A stretch of DNA of 64,000 nucleotides from Campylobacter concisus (GTDB lineage: Bacteria; Campylobacterota; Campylobacteria; Campylobacterales; Campylobacteraceae), in NCBI RefSeq assembly GCF_002165775.1, contig NZ_NDYP01000002.1, positions 248,001 to 312,000 of the forward strand, given 5' to 3'. The stretch's first letter is position 1. Each line of letters starts with the position of its first letter. The notes beneath the pieces are model-generated. The model saw only the letters and a list, made by a program, of their open reading frames with translations, was not told where the DNA came from and searched no databases. Below are positions 8,127 to 16,070 of the stretch, piece by piece. A program made the translations under genes and the position numbers.

Positions 8127-9485
8127 ATGGCTACAAAATTTCATACTTTTACAGGTGAGAGCACCATTGAGGCTTTGAAAAAGGCTCAAGAGACGTGCGG
8201 CGAGAAGGCCATACTCGTTACTACAAAGCAAATTCAAGCCAAAACAATAAACAAAAAGCCACTTTATGAGATTTTAGTAAGTGTCGAAGAGGACGACGTT
8301 AAACAGCCTCCAAAGCCAAATGCAAAAGCCATTAACTACGAGAATGCCTACTCAAAATTTAGCAAAAACTATGAGCCGCCAAAGCCAAAATTTGAGATAA
8401 AAGAGGAGCCTGCTAAATTTGAGCAAAAGACTATGTCGCCTGAGCCATACGATCCAAATGAGAGCGTGCTTTTAAATATCTCGGCTGCTGCAAAAGAGAT
8501 AAGTACAATTGCAAATGTCGATATGAACGAGATCAAAGAGCCAAATACAAATGGCATGAATAAAAAAATAGACGACGTAGCAAAGCAAGTAAGCGTGCTA
8601 AGCGAAAAAATAGGGCTGATAACTGACATGATCTGGGACGAAAAAGCTCCAAATCGCAATAATCTCTCTATCCCGCCAGAATTTGCTAGCATCTACAAGC
8701 TCGCAAAACAAAGCGGTATGAAAGAGGAGCATTTGGAAGCGATAATGCAAACTACGCTTGAAAATTTGCCAGTTTCGATGAAAAGCAATCCAACCGCGGT
8801 AAAAAGGTACTTCTACTCACTTTTGCGAAATATGCTACCTTGCAGAAAAGAGCCAAGCGATAAAAAACAACGTATAATGATGCTAGTTGGTCCAACTGGA
8901 GTTGGTAAGACGACGACTCTTGCAAAGCTAGCGGCTCGTTTTGCCTACGGCAACGAAAAGCGCTATAAAACAGGTATCATCACGCTTGATACGTACCGTA
9001 TCGGAGCGGTTGAACAGCTATTTCAGTATGCAAAGATGATGAAGCTACCTATACTTGATGTTATCGAGATAGATGACTTTCAAAATGCTATCAAACAGCT
9101 TAATTATTGTGATGTGATACTTATAGACACGACTGGAAATTCACAGTATGACAAAGAAAAACTTGAAAGGCTTGATAAATTTTTAAAGCATAGTGGTGCA
9201 AAGATCGATGTAAATTTAGTCCTTTCGGCTGGCTCAAAGGTTGAAGATCTAATAGAAATTTATAATGGGTTTTCATTTTTGGATATTGACACGCTAATAA
9301 TCACCAAATTTGATGAGACAAAAATTTTTGGCAATGTCTTTTCGCTGATATATGAAACAAATACGCCAGTTAGCTACTTTAGCGTGGGCCAAGAGGTGCC
9401 TGATGATCTTGTGGAGGCAAAGAGCGAATTTTTAGTAGAGTGCGTGTTTGACGGCTTTACAAAGCAAAAGGCTAGCGATGAATAA
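8127..9485 (+). CDS. flhF: Flagellar SRP-type GTPase FlhF
   Basis: The 452-residue protein has a variable N-terminal basic/linker region (residues 1-~200) and a C-terminal SRP-family NG domain. G motifs are clear: LVGPTGVGKTTTLAKLAAR (P loop), DTYRIGAVEQL, DTTGNSQYD and TKFDET. FlhF sets the polar site and number of flagella and, in Campylobacter, is needed for sigma-54-dependent flagellar gene expression. It leads the chain flhF-flhG-fliA-fliM-fliY and overlaps flhG by 8 bases. Confidence 0.96.
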   Translation: MATKFHTFTGESTIEALKKAQETCGEKAILVTTKQIQAKTINKKPLYEILVSVEEDDVKQPPKPNAKAINYENAYSKFSKNYEPPKPKFEIKEEPAKFEQKTMSPEPYDPNESVLLNISAAAKEISTIANVDMNEIKEPNTNGMNKKIDDVAKQVSVLSEKIGLITDMIWDEKAPNRNNLSIPPEFASIYKLAKQSGMKEEHLEAIMQTTLENLPVSMKSNPTAVKRYFYSLLRNMLPCRKEPSDKKQRIMMLVGPTGVGKTTTLAKLAARFAYGNEKRYKTGIITLDTYRIGAVEQLFQYAKMMKLPILDVIEIDDFQNAIKQLNYCDVILIDTTGNSQYDKEKLERLDKFLKHSGAKIDVNLVLSAGSKVEDLIEIYNGFSFLDIDTLIITKFDETKIFGNVFSLIYETNTPVSYFSVGQEVPDDLVEAKSEFLVECVFDGFTKQKASDE

Positions 9486-10344
9486 TCAAGCGCAAAAGTT
9501 ACAAAGTTTAGTCCAGTCTCAAAGCAAGAGCAAAAATACGCATTTTATTGCGATAACTAGCGGTAAAGGCGGTGTTGGTAAGAGTACGATAAGTGCAAAT
9601 TTAGCAAATGTTTTATCAAAAAATGGCTACAAAGTAGGGCTTTTTGACGCTGATATCGGCCTTGCAAACCTTGATGTCATCCTAAATGTAAAAATGGGTA
9701 AAAATTTACTTCACGTGCTAAAAGGCGAGTGCAGCCTAAAAGATATCTTGATACCTATAAATAAAAATTTGATCCTCATTCCTGGCGAAAGCGGCGATGA
9801 AATTTTAAAATTTAACAATCAATTTTTATTTGAGAGGTTTTTGGATGAGGCGAGCGAGCTTGATGAGCTTGATTTTTTGATCATCGATACTGGAGCTGGC
9901 ATAGGTGGTAGCACGCAGCTATTTTTAGAAGCGGCTGATGAGGTCGTGGTGGTGACTGTGCCTGATCCTGCGGCGATAACTGATGCGTATGCGGTCATAA
10001 AGATCGTTTCAAGGTTTAAAAATAGTGAGCTTTTGCTTTTAAATATGGTAAAAAATGAAGCAGAAGCGACTAGAATTTATGAAAATATCAAACGTGTTGC
10101 TAATGCAAATATTGGGCCTAGCTTAAATTTAGAGCTTATAGGATTTGTGGCTTCTGATAAGAATGTTTCAAGAAGTATAAAACAACGAACGCTTTTTACA
10201 GACGACGCTGCTTATGCTGAGCCTAGTGCCCAGATAAAACAGATAGCTTCGAATTTACTTTATAGGTTGGAACGAAAAGTGCTTAACGATGAGCAAAGCA
10301 GGAGCTTTGGGGGCTTCTTTAAGCGTTTGATAGAACAATTTTAA
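9478..10344 (+). CDS. flhG: MinD-like ATPase FlhG (YlxH)
   Basis: Start chosen at ATG 9478, overlapping the end of flhF; a TTG 30 bases upstream gives ten extra residues that lack family character. The 288-residue protein has the deviant Walker A SGKGGVGKSTISANLA, DADIGLANLDVIL, and DTGAGIGGS, typical of MinD/ParA ATPases. It opposes FlhF to keep flagellar number low and polar. It probably cycles on and off the membrane through its C-terminal amphipathic end (GGFFKRLIEQF). Confidence 0.95.
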   Translation: MNNQAQKLQSLVQSQSKSKNTHFIAITSGKGGVGKSTISANLANVLSKNGYKVGLFDADIGLANLDVILNVKMGKNLLHVLKGECSLKDILIPINKNLILIPGESGDEILKFNNQFLFERFLDEASELDELDFLIIDTGAGIGGSTQLFLEAADEVVVVTVPDPAAITDAYAVIKIVSRFKNSELLLLNMVKNEAEATRIYENIKRVANANIGPSLNLELIGFVASDKNVSRSIKQRTLFTDDAAYAEPSAQIKQIASNLLYRLERKVLNDEQSRSFGGFFKRLIEQF

Positions 10345-10357
10345 TGGAGATTGAGCT

Positions 10358-10702
10358 TTGCGTGCAGAAAATTTTATAGCATTTTTTACGGTTTGTGGTT
10401 TTTTTGTAGGTATAGTTTTTACCTTGCTAAAGGTGAGTGAGCCTATCGAAATGCTTGTTTATACACTAGTTATTACTTTGTTTTTTTATCTTATAATTCA
10501 CATTGTTATCATGAACTACATCGATGTGAAAAGGGCTTTAACTAAAATTTTTGACAAACAAAAGCACGAAGAGATCGCAGACTATCTCATCTCTGAGCTA
10601 AATACTAGAGAAAAGCGTATGGAAAATATAATGGTAAAAATGACTGCTGAAAATTTTGATTCTGGTAAACGAAATGCACGAACTAAAGCAAAAGCAGCTT
10701 AA
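10358..10702 (+). CDS. Small two-helix membrane protein of the flagellar operon (TTG start)
   Basis: The 114-residue product has two predicted membrane helices (about residues 5-25 and 31-55) followed by a charged cytoplasmic tail. The position between flhG and fliA matches a conserved small membrane gene in C. jejuni (Cj0062c). The start is probably TTG at 10358, because no in-frame ATG or GTG exists before the first membrane helix, and GGAG lies upstream. The 3' end overlaps fliA. Function unknown; a link to flagellar assembly is inferred from context only. Confidence 0.8.
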   Translation: MRAENFIAFFTVCGFFVGIVFTLLKVSEPIEMLVYTLVITLFFYLIIHIVIMNYIDVKRALTKIFDKQKHEEIADYLISELNTREKRMENIMVKMTAENFDSGKRNARTKAKAA

Positions 10703-11378
10703 CGCTTATAAAAACACGATAAAAAAGGAACAAGACGAAATCGTCTTAAAATATATGCCAGCACTGCGTGCAATGGCATTTAGGCTTAAAGAGAGGCTAC
10801 CATCAAGTATAGATACAAATGACCTAATAAGCATTGGCGTTGAAGAGATGATAAAACTTAGCAGGAAGTATGACAAGGAGCAAAATGACTCTTTTTGGGG
10901 TTATGGTAAGAAGAGAATTTATGGATCTATGCTTGATTACCTAAGGACTCTTGATGTTGTTAGCAGAAGTGATAGAAAACTTGTAAAGAGTATAAATAGT
11001 GAGATAGATAATTATTTCAATGAGCATGAAGAAGAGCCAAGCGATGAGTATTTGGCTGAAAAACTTAATGAAGATATTGAAAAGATAAGAGAGGCCAGAG
11101 GCGTTAGCGGTATTATCACTATTTTGCCAATAGACGAGCAAATGGAGCTAATTGGTCAAAATGATGTCGAGAAAAGCATTGAGAGAGAGGATCTTATTTT
11201 AAAAATAGAAGAAGCTTTAAAAGATTTTGACGAAAGAGATCAGATGTTGGTTCAGCTTTATTATTATGAAGAGCTAAATTTAAAAGAGATAAGCCAGATC
11301 ATGAATATCAGCGAGAGTAGAATTTCACAAATTCATAAACGCTTGCTTGATCGTATCAGGCGTAGCTTGGGGGTTTAA
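10674..11378 (+). CDS. fliA: Flagellar sigma factor FliA (sigma-28)
   Basis: ATG at 10674 gives 234 residues, normal for FliA; an upstream TTG adds six residues without support. Region 2 (LKYMPALRAMAFRLKERLP ... GYGKKRIYGSMLDYLR) and region 4 (LVQLYYYEELNLKEISQIM ... SRISQIHKRLLDRIR) are present. It directs late flagellar gene transcription and is held by anti-sigma FlgM, not in this window. It overlaps the upstream small gene by 29 bases and its stop overlaps the fliM ATG. Confidence 0.96.
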   Translation: MHELKQKQLNAYKNTIKKEQDEIVLKYMPALRAMAFRLKERLPSSIDTNDLISIGVEEMIKLSRKYDKEQNDSFWGYGKKRIYGSMLDYLRTLDVVSRSDRKLVKSINSEIDNYFNEHEEEPSDEYLAEKLNEDIEKIREARGVSGIITILPIDEQMELIGQNDVEKSIEREDLILKIEEALKDFDERDQMLVQLYYYEELNLKEISQIMNISESRISQIHKRLLDRIRRSLGV

Positions 11379-12481
11379 TGGCTGATATTTTAAGTCAAGA
11401 AGAGATAGACGCGCTACTTGAAGTTGTTGATGAAGACGGTGATACGAGTAATTTCGAGGTCGAAGAGAGATCGCAAGGCGAACAAAAACAGATTGTTATT
11501 TATGATTTTAAGCGTCCAAACCGCGTTAGTAAAGAGCAACTTCGTGCGATAAAAGGCATCCATGATAAGCTTGCCAGAAATTTGGCTAGTCAAATTTCTA
11601 GTGTTATGAGAAGTATCGTCGAGATCAGACTTCACAGTGTTGATCAAATGACTTATGGCGAATTTTTGATGAGTTTACCAAGTCCAACTAGTTTCAACGT
11701 CTTTTCTATAAAACCGCTTGATGGAAACTGTGTTTTGGAGATAAATCCAAGCATTGCTTTTCCGATGATAGATCGTTTGCTTGGCGGAACTGGTGAAAAT
11801 TTTGAGGCAAATAGAGAACTAACCGATATTGAAGTAAATTTGCTTGATGCGGTGCTTAGAATGATCATGCAGCGTCTTAAAGAGAGCTGGTCAATGATAA
11901 CTGATATGTACCCAAATGTGGAAGCTAAGGAGAGCAGTCCAAATGTCGTACAGATCGTCTCTCAAAATGAGATCGTCATCATGGTCGTTATGGAGATCAT
12001 AGTCGGTGGCTCAAGCGGTATGATAAATTTATGCTATCCGGTTATCTACCTTGAACCGATACTCTCACGCCTTGCAAACAGAGACATTATGCTTGGTGAA
12101 ACAAGTGCAAAAAAAAGTAGAAACAAAGAGTTAAAAACACTTATCGGACGGGCAGAAATTTTATATGAAGCTATACTTGGCAAATCGATCATTAGCGTAA
12201 ATGAGTTTTTAAATTTAAAAGAAGGCGATATTTTAAGGCTTGATAGAGGAGCTGATGATAAGGCGATCGTTTGTATAGATAAAAAAGAAGTTTTCTTGGC
12301 TGAGGTCGGACTTCATAGATTTAGAAAATCTATAAGAATTGAGCAGTTAATACGCTCCGATAAAGATGAGATCAAAAACATCCTAGAAAAATATGAAGAA
12401 GAGAGAAAAGCAAAACTAATGGCTTATGAAGCTAACGAACGCAATATGGAAGAAGAAGAGAGTGACGAAGATGATGAATAA
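11378..12481 (+). CDS. fliM: Flagellar motor switch protein FliM
   Basis: The 367-residue protein begins with the CheY-P binding peptide MADILSQEEIDALLEVV, followed by the CheC-like middle domain (GGTGENFEANRELTDIE) and a C-terminal SpoA/FliN-like domain. It is part of the cytoplasmic C ring that switches motor direction. The tail is acidic and charged (EEERKAKLMAYEANERNMEEEESDEDDE in two pieces), longer than in enteric FliM. ATG overlaps the fliA stop; fliY starts inside its 3' end. Confidence 0.96.
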   Translation: MADILSQEEIDALLEVVDEDGDTSNFEVEERSQGEQKQIVIYDFKRPNRVSKEQLRAIKGIHDKLARNLASQISSVMRSIVEIRLHSVDQMTYGEFLMSLPSPTSFNVFSIKPLDGNCVLEINPSIAFPMIDRLLGGTGENFEANRELTDIEVNLLDAVLRMIMQRLKESWSMITDMYPNVEAKESSPNVVQIVSQNEIVIMVVMEIIVGGSSGMINLCYPVIYLEPILSRLANRDIMLGETSAKKSRNKELKTLIGRAEILYEAILGKSIISVNEFLNLKEGDILRLDRGADDKAIVCIDKKEVFLAEVGLHRFRKSIRIEQLIRSDKDEIKNILEKYEEERKAKLMAYEANERNMEEEESDEDDE

Positions 12482-13319
12482 TTTTTTTAATATATTTTCC
12501 AATGAGTTAAAAGCTACGATCGAAGGGCTTACAGGTAGAGCTCCAGAGGTTGGCGAGAGAAATGAATTTGATGCACCAACACAAAACGGCATAAAGCCTC
12601 CAGTGGTAATGGCTAGCGTTGCATTAAGCGGAGATATTAATGCCAAAGCAGAGGTTGTATGCACTCCGGTTTTAATAAGTGCCATTAGCGAATGGATGAT
12701 GGGCGAAGAGGAAATTTCAAAGAATGAAAATTTAGGCAGTGATGAGCTTGACGCTGCAAAAGAGATATTTTCAAACCTTTTTAGTGCCTTTAGTACATCT
12801 TTGGGTGCTCAAAAGGGCATGCCAAAGATAAATTTTGAAGTAATAAATGTAAATTTTTTAGATGAAAATTCTTCGCTTGATTTTAGTGTTTATGAAAAGC
12901 TATTTTTATTTAATGTCAAAATTGAAGATCTAAGCGAGCATATCGGTTTTGCTTGCGATCATTCGCTAATGAAATTTTTTGAGCCAACGAAGACTGAAGC
13001 ACCAGCTGCACCAGCAAGCACTCCTCACGTAGCCAAGGGCGATTTTAGCGTTGAAGAGATGAGAAATATCGGTCTTATAATGGACGTTAGACTGCCTATT
13101 CGTGTTCGTATCGGCTCAAAAAGAATGCTTTTAAAAGATGTGCTTACCATGGATATTGGCTCAGTTATTGAGCTAAATCAATTAGCAAACGATCCGCTTG
13201 AAATTTTGATCGGTGATAAGGTTATAGCACTTGGCGAAGTTGTCATAATCGATGGAAACTTTGGCATCCAGATCACTCAGATAGGCTCAAAACGCGAGAG
13301 GCTCCAACAGTTAAAATAA
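12471..13319 (+). CDS. fliY: Flagellar motor switch protein FliY (FliN-type C-terminus)
   Basis: Start set at ATG 12471 (or the adjacent ATG 12474), overlapping fliM; upstream in-frame codons read through fliM sequence and look unnatural. The 282-residue protein has a CheC/FliM-like N-terminal part and a C-terminal SpoA domain (MDVRLPIRVRIGSKRMLLKDVL ... EVVIIDGNFGIQIT) typical of FliN. In Campylobacter FliY coexists with FliM in the C ring. A short alanine/proline linker (TEAPAAPAS) separates the domains. Confidence 0.93.
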   Translation: MMNNFFNIFSNELKATIEGLTGRAPEVGERNEFDAPTQNGIKPPVVMASVALSGDINAKAEVVCTPVLISAISEWMMGEEEISKNENLGSDELDAAKEIFSNLFSAFSTSLGAQKGMPKINFEVINVNFLDENSSLDFSVYEKLFLFNVKIEDLSEHIGFACDHSLMKFFEPTKTEAPAAPASTPHVAKGDFSVEEMRNIGLIMDVRLPIRVRIGSKRMLLKDVLTMDIGSVIELNQLANDPLEILIGDKVIALGEVVIIDGNFGIQITQIGSKRERLQQLK

Positions 13320-13912
13320 TGAATAATGAATTAGTTAGTGATCTTTTAAATTTTCCAAACGTCTTAAAATATAAAAATAAAAATGTTACCTTCTTTGGCT
13401 CGGCTAGATTTGATGAAGAAAATTTCTACTGCAAAAAGGCTTATGAACTAGCTTACAAACTAAACGAGCTAGGATATGCTATCTTAACCGGAGGTGGAGA
13501 TGGCATAATGAGAGCTGCAAACAAGGGCGCATTTGATAGCGCAAAGTCTCCAAGTGTCGCACTAAACGTAAGGCTACCGTTTGAACAAAATACAAATCCT
13601 TACGTTACTGCAAAATATCTCTTTTCAAATTTAAGCCCAAGAAAATTTGCACTCACCGATCGTTCAGTCGCATTTGTAGTCTTTCCGGGTGGCTTTGGCA
13701 CTCTTGATGAACTTTTTGAAATTTTAGTACTCGCTCAAGTTGGTAGCAAAAAAGTAAAAATTTTTCTTTTTGGGAGTGAGTTTTGGCAGGGGCTTGATGA
13801 ATTTATAAAAAATACGCTAGTTAGCCAAAAAACAATAAAAAAAGAAGATATAAATTTATACAAAATCACCGATGATTTAGAGCTTATCGCAAACGAAATT
13901 TTGACTATTTAA
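13319..13912 (+). CDS. LOG family (TIGR00730) nucleotide phosphoribohydrolase
   Basis: The 197-residue Rossmann-fold protein carries the family motif PGGFGTLDELFE and an upstream GGGDGIMRAANKGA. LOG-type enzymes release cytokinin-like bases from nucleoside monophosphates; bacterial members may act on AMP-like nucleotides. The ATG overlaps the fliY stop (TAATG), so it ends the flagellar transcription unit, but no flagellar role is known. Confidence 0.88.
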   Translation: MNNELVSDLLNFPNVLKYKNKNVTFFGSARFDEENFYCKKAYELAYKLNELGYAILTGGGDGIMRAANKGAFDSAKSPSVALNVRLPFEQNTNPYVTAKYLFSNLSPRKFALTDRSVAFVVFPGGFGTLDELFEILVLAQVGSKKVKIFLFGSEFWQGLDEFIKNTLVSQKTIKKEDINLYKITDDLELIANEILTI

Positions 13913-13960
13913 AAATAAGATATAAAATATCCGCTTTTAAATTTCAAAGAGGTAAAAAAT

Positions 13961-14983
13961 ATGAAAATAATGGTCGCAATGAGCGGTGGTGTAGATAGCA
14001 CTATGACGGCTAAATTTCTGCAAGAAGCTGGTCATGAAGTGCAAGGTTGCTATATGATGCTACATCAAAAGCCAGGATATCACGAAGAAAACATCAGAAA
14101 AGTCAAAAAAGTGGGCGAGTATCTTGGCATAAAGGTGCATATTTTGGATCTGCAGGATAAATTTAACGAGTTTGTCTATGATCCTTTTGTGAAGCTCTAT
14201 AAAGAGGGCAAGACGCCAAATCCTTGTGCTTTGTGCAATAAATTTATAAAGCTTGGTGCGTTGCTTGATTTTGCAAAGGCAAATGGCTGTGAGAAGCTTG
14301 CTACCGGGCATTATGTGCAAGTTATTGATGGATTTATCACATGTGCAAAAGATCCTAGCAAGGATCAAAGCTACTTTTTAGCTCAAGTGCCAAAAGAGAT
14401 ATTAAAAGATGTTATTTTCCCGCTTGGGGATAAATTTAAAAAAGATATAAAAGAGCTTGCAAGAAGTGTAAAAGTGCTTGAAGAATTTGCTACGCAGGCA
14501 GAAAGTAGTGAAATTTGCTTTGTGGAAGATACTTATATCGAAGTTTTAAATAAGCATTACAATACAAATTTGCCAGGAAACGTAGTTGATAAAGACGGCA
14601 AAATAATCGGTCGCCACCAAGGTTATATGCACTATACTATCGGTAAGCGCCGTGGTTTTGAGGTTTTTGGTGCTCATGAGCCACATTTCGTTATAAAAAT
14701 AAATGCCGATAAAAACGAGATCGTTGTAGGAACAAAAGATGACTTGGCTCAAAAAGTAGTTGAGCTTGAAAACGTAAATTTATTTATAGATAAAGATAAA
14801 TTTGAGTGCGAAACCAAGATAAGATATAGAAGCCCTAAACTTGATGCTTTTGTTGAGGTTGATAAAGAGAATAAAACGGCAAAATTAACGCTAAATCAAA
14901 ATGCACTTGGTGTGGCACAAGGCCAGCTTTGTGTTATGTATGATGGTGATAAGGTTATTGCAAGTGGATTTATAAAAGGCTAG
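13961..14983 (+). CDS. mnmA: tRNA-specific 2-thiouridylase MnmA
   Basis: The 340-residue protein has the PP-loop MSGGVDSTM at the N-terminus, a catalytic cysteine in TPNPCALCN and a second in AESSEICFV, with a C-terminal beta-barrel. It thiolates U34 of tRNA Lys, Glu and Gln in the cytoplasm. A ribosome binding site (AGAGGT) precedes the ATG. A strong hairpin overlaps its stop codon, and tRNA-Asn, the attachment site of the following element, lies about 110 bases downstream. Confidence 0.95.
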   Translation: MKIMVAMSGGVDSTMTAKFLQEAGHEVQGCYMMLHQKPGYHEENIRKVKKVGEYLGIKVHILDLQDKFNEFVYDPFVKLYKEGKTPNPCALCNKFIKLGALLDFAKANGCEKLATGHYVQVIDGFITCAKDPSKDQSYFLAQVPKEILKDVIFPLGDKFKKDIKELARSVKVLEEFATQAESSEICFVEDTYIEVLNKHYNTNLPGNVVDKDGKIIGRHQGYMHYTIGKRRGFEVFGAHEPHFVIKINADKNEIVVGTKDDLAQKVVELENVNLFIDKDKFECETKIRYRSPKLDAFVEVDKENKTAKLTLNQNALGVAQGQLCVMYDGDKVIASGFIKG

Positions 14984-15000
14984 CTTTAGCCTTTTATAAA
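14971..15000 (+). terminator. Intrinsic terminator after mnmA
   Basis: A perfect 12-bp stem (TATAAAAGGCTA 14971-14982 / TAGCCTTTTATA 14987-14998) with loop GCTT overlaps the mnmA stop. The 3' arm supplies a short T-run. It separates mnmA from the tRNA promoter. Confidence 0.7.
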
Positions 15001-15047
15001 AATTTATTGAGCTCTGTGCGATTTTTTATAAATTAAGCTAAAATTTA

Positions 15048-15076
15048 TTGACAAAACATATCTTTTCGTCTATAAT
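15048..15076 (+). promoter_or_regulatory. Sigma-70 promoter of tRNA-Asn
   Basis: TTGACA (15048-15053) and TATAAT (15071-15076) are both consensus and are separated by exactly 17 bases. The tRNA begins 20 bases downstream. A full -35 box is rare in Campylobacter and fits a highly expressed stable RNA. Confidence 0.9.
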
Positions 15077-15095
15077 ACGAGCTCTTTTCAAGTGT

Positions 15096-15175
<80 letters not shown>

Positions 15176-15496
15176 CTTCAAAAATTCTTTTAAAACCCAG
15201 ATTTTAACGATGTTTTAAGAACTTTAAGTTTTCTTATTTTTTGTATTTTTCCCCTTTATTTCCCCTCAGTTTTATTTAATATTTTAAAATTTTCTATTTT
15301 GCTCTAATGTGTTTTTATGTATATTATTTTTTGTTTTTAAAGAGTTGTAGGCAAAAATATAAAATATTTTTACTCTAATTCGCTCTAAGCTACTCTAAAG
15401 AGCTATATTTTATAAAGAATTTCTAAAAATATCTCATTCTGTAATGAAAAAATACCTCAATTAGTATAATTAATAGTAAAAGCAAAAAGGATTTTT
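15176..15496. other. Non-coding leader of the mobilizable element, with spaced CTCTAA repeats
   Basis: No gene is visible. Three CTCTAA copies (15373, 15383, 15393) are spaced exactly 10 bp apart, and a fourth occurs near 15302. Much of this leader resembles 46675-46990 downstream of the second att copy, including a TTTCCCCTTT/TTCCC block. It probably holds recombination arm sites; the transfer origin of the mobABCD module could also lie here, since in ColE1 oriT is near the start of mobC, but I cannot identify a nick site. Confidence 0.55.
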
Positions 15497-15751
15497 ATGC
15501 TCGATAGTAATGAGTTTTTAAATACAGTACTACAAAGTCTAGAAAGACAGTTTCCATCTGTGCAAGCTCTAGATCGGAAGCAAACAGCCAAGGCGATTGG
15601 AATTGGGCTTTCAACATTAGACTTACGTATCAAAGATGGCAGGAATTTACCTAGATATATAAAAATAGGTGATGCTAAAAATTCAAGGATAGTTTTTCCC
15701 TTACTTTCAATAGCTGAGTTTTTAACAAATCAAAGGCAAAAGGTTTTATGA
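15497..15751 (+). CDS. AlpA-like/MerR-type small DNA-binding protein
   Basis: The 84-residue protein contains a winged-helix-like segment (LDRKQTAKAIGIGLSTLDLRI) followed by a basic stretch and KIGDAKNSRIVFPL, the layout of AlpA/excisionase-type proteins. A close relative lies at 47005-47271. Position next to the att site and to the 10-bp-spaced repeats suggests a role in excision or in regulating the mob genes. It overlaps mobC by 4 bases. Confidence 0.65.
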   Translation: MLDSNEFLNTVLQSLERQFPSVQALDRKQTAKAIGIGLSTLDLRIKDGRNLPRYIKIGDAKNSRIVFPLLSIAEFLTNQRQKVL

Positions 15752-16068
15752 TGAAGCAAAATAAGAGAAATAGACTCACTATAAGACTTGATGATAATGA
15801 ATTTAATCAAGTGAATCTAAATGCTTCAATATCTGGGCTAAATAAGTCAACCTATATAAGACACGTTTTAATAAACGCTAAACCACCTATTCATAAATTT
15901 GATAAGGCAATGATAATTCAGGTGGCAAAAATAGGCAATAACATAAACCAAATTGCAAAGCATGTAAATATAGATAAAGTCATAGATGGTGTTGTTTTAA
16001 AACAAATAATTGATGTCAATAAAAAATTAGACGACTTAATGCTGCAAAAGCAAAATTTAGGAAGTTAA
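15748..16068 (+). CDS. mobC: MobC-like relaxosome accessory protein
   Basis: The 106-residue protein starts with a ribbon-helix-helix region (NRLTIRLDDNEFNQVNLNAS) and contains IAKIGNNINQIAKHVN, the hallmark of bacterial MobC-type mobilization proteins. These bind oriT and help the relaxase nick it. It overlaps the AlpA-like gene by 4 bases and precedes mobA by 2 bases, so it is cotranscribed with the relaxase. Confidence 0.88.
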   Translation: MMKQNKRNRLTIRLDDNEFNQVNLNASISGLNKSTYIRHVLINAKPPIHKFDKAMIIQVAKIGNNINQIAKHVNIDKVIDGVVLKQIIDVNKKLDDLMLQKQNLGS

Positions 16069-16070
16069 GC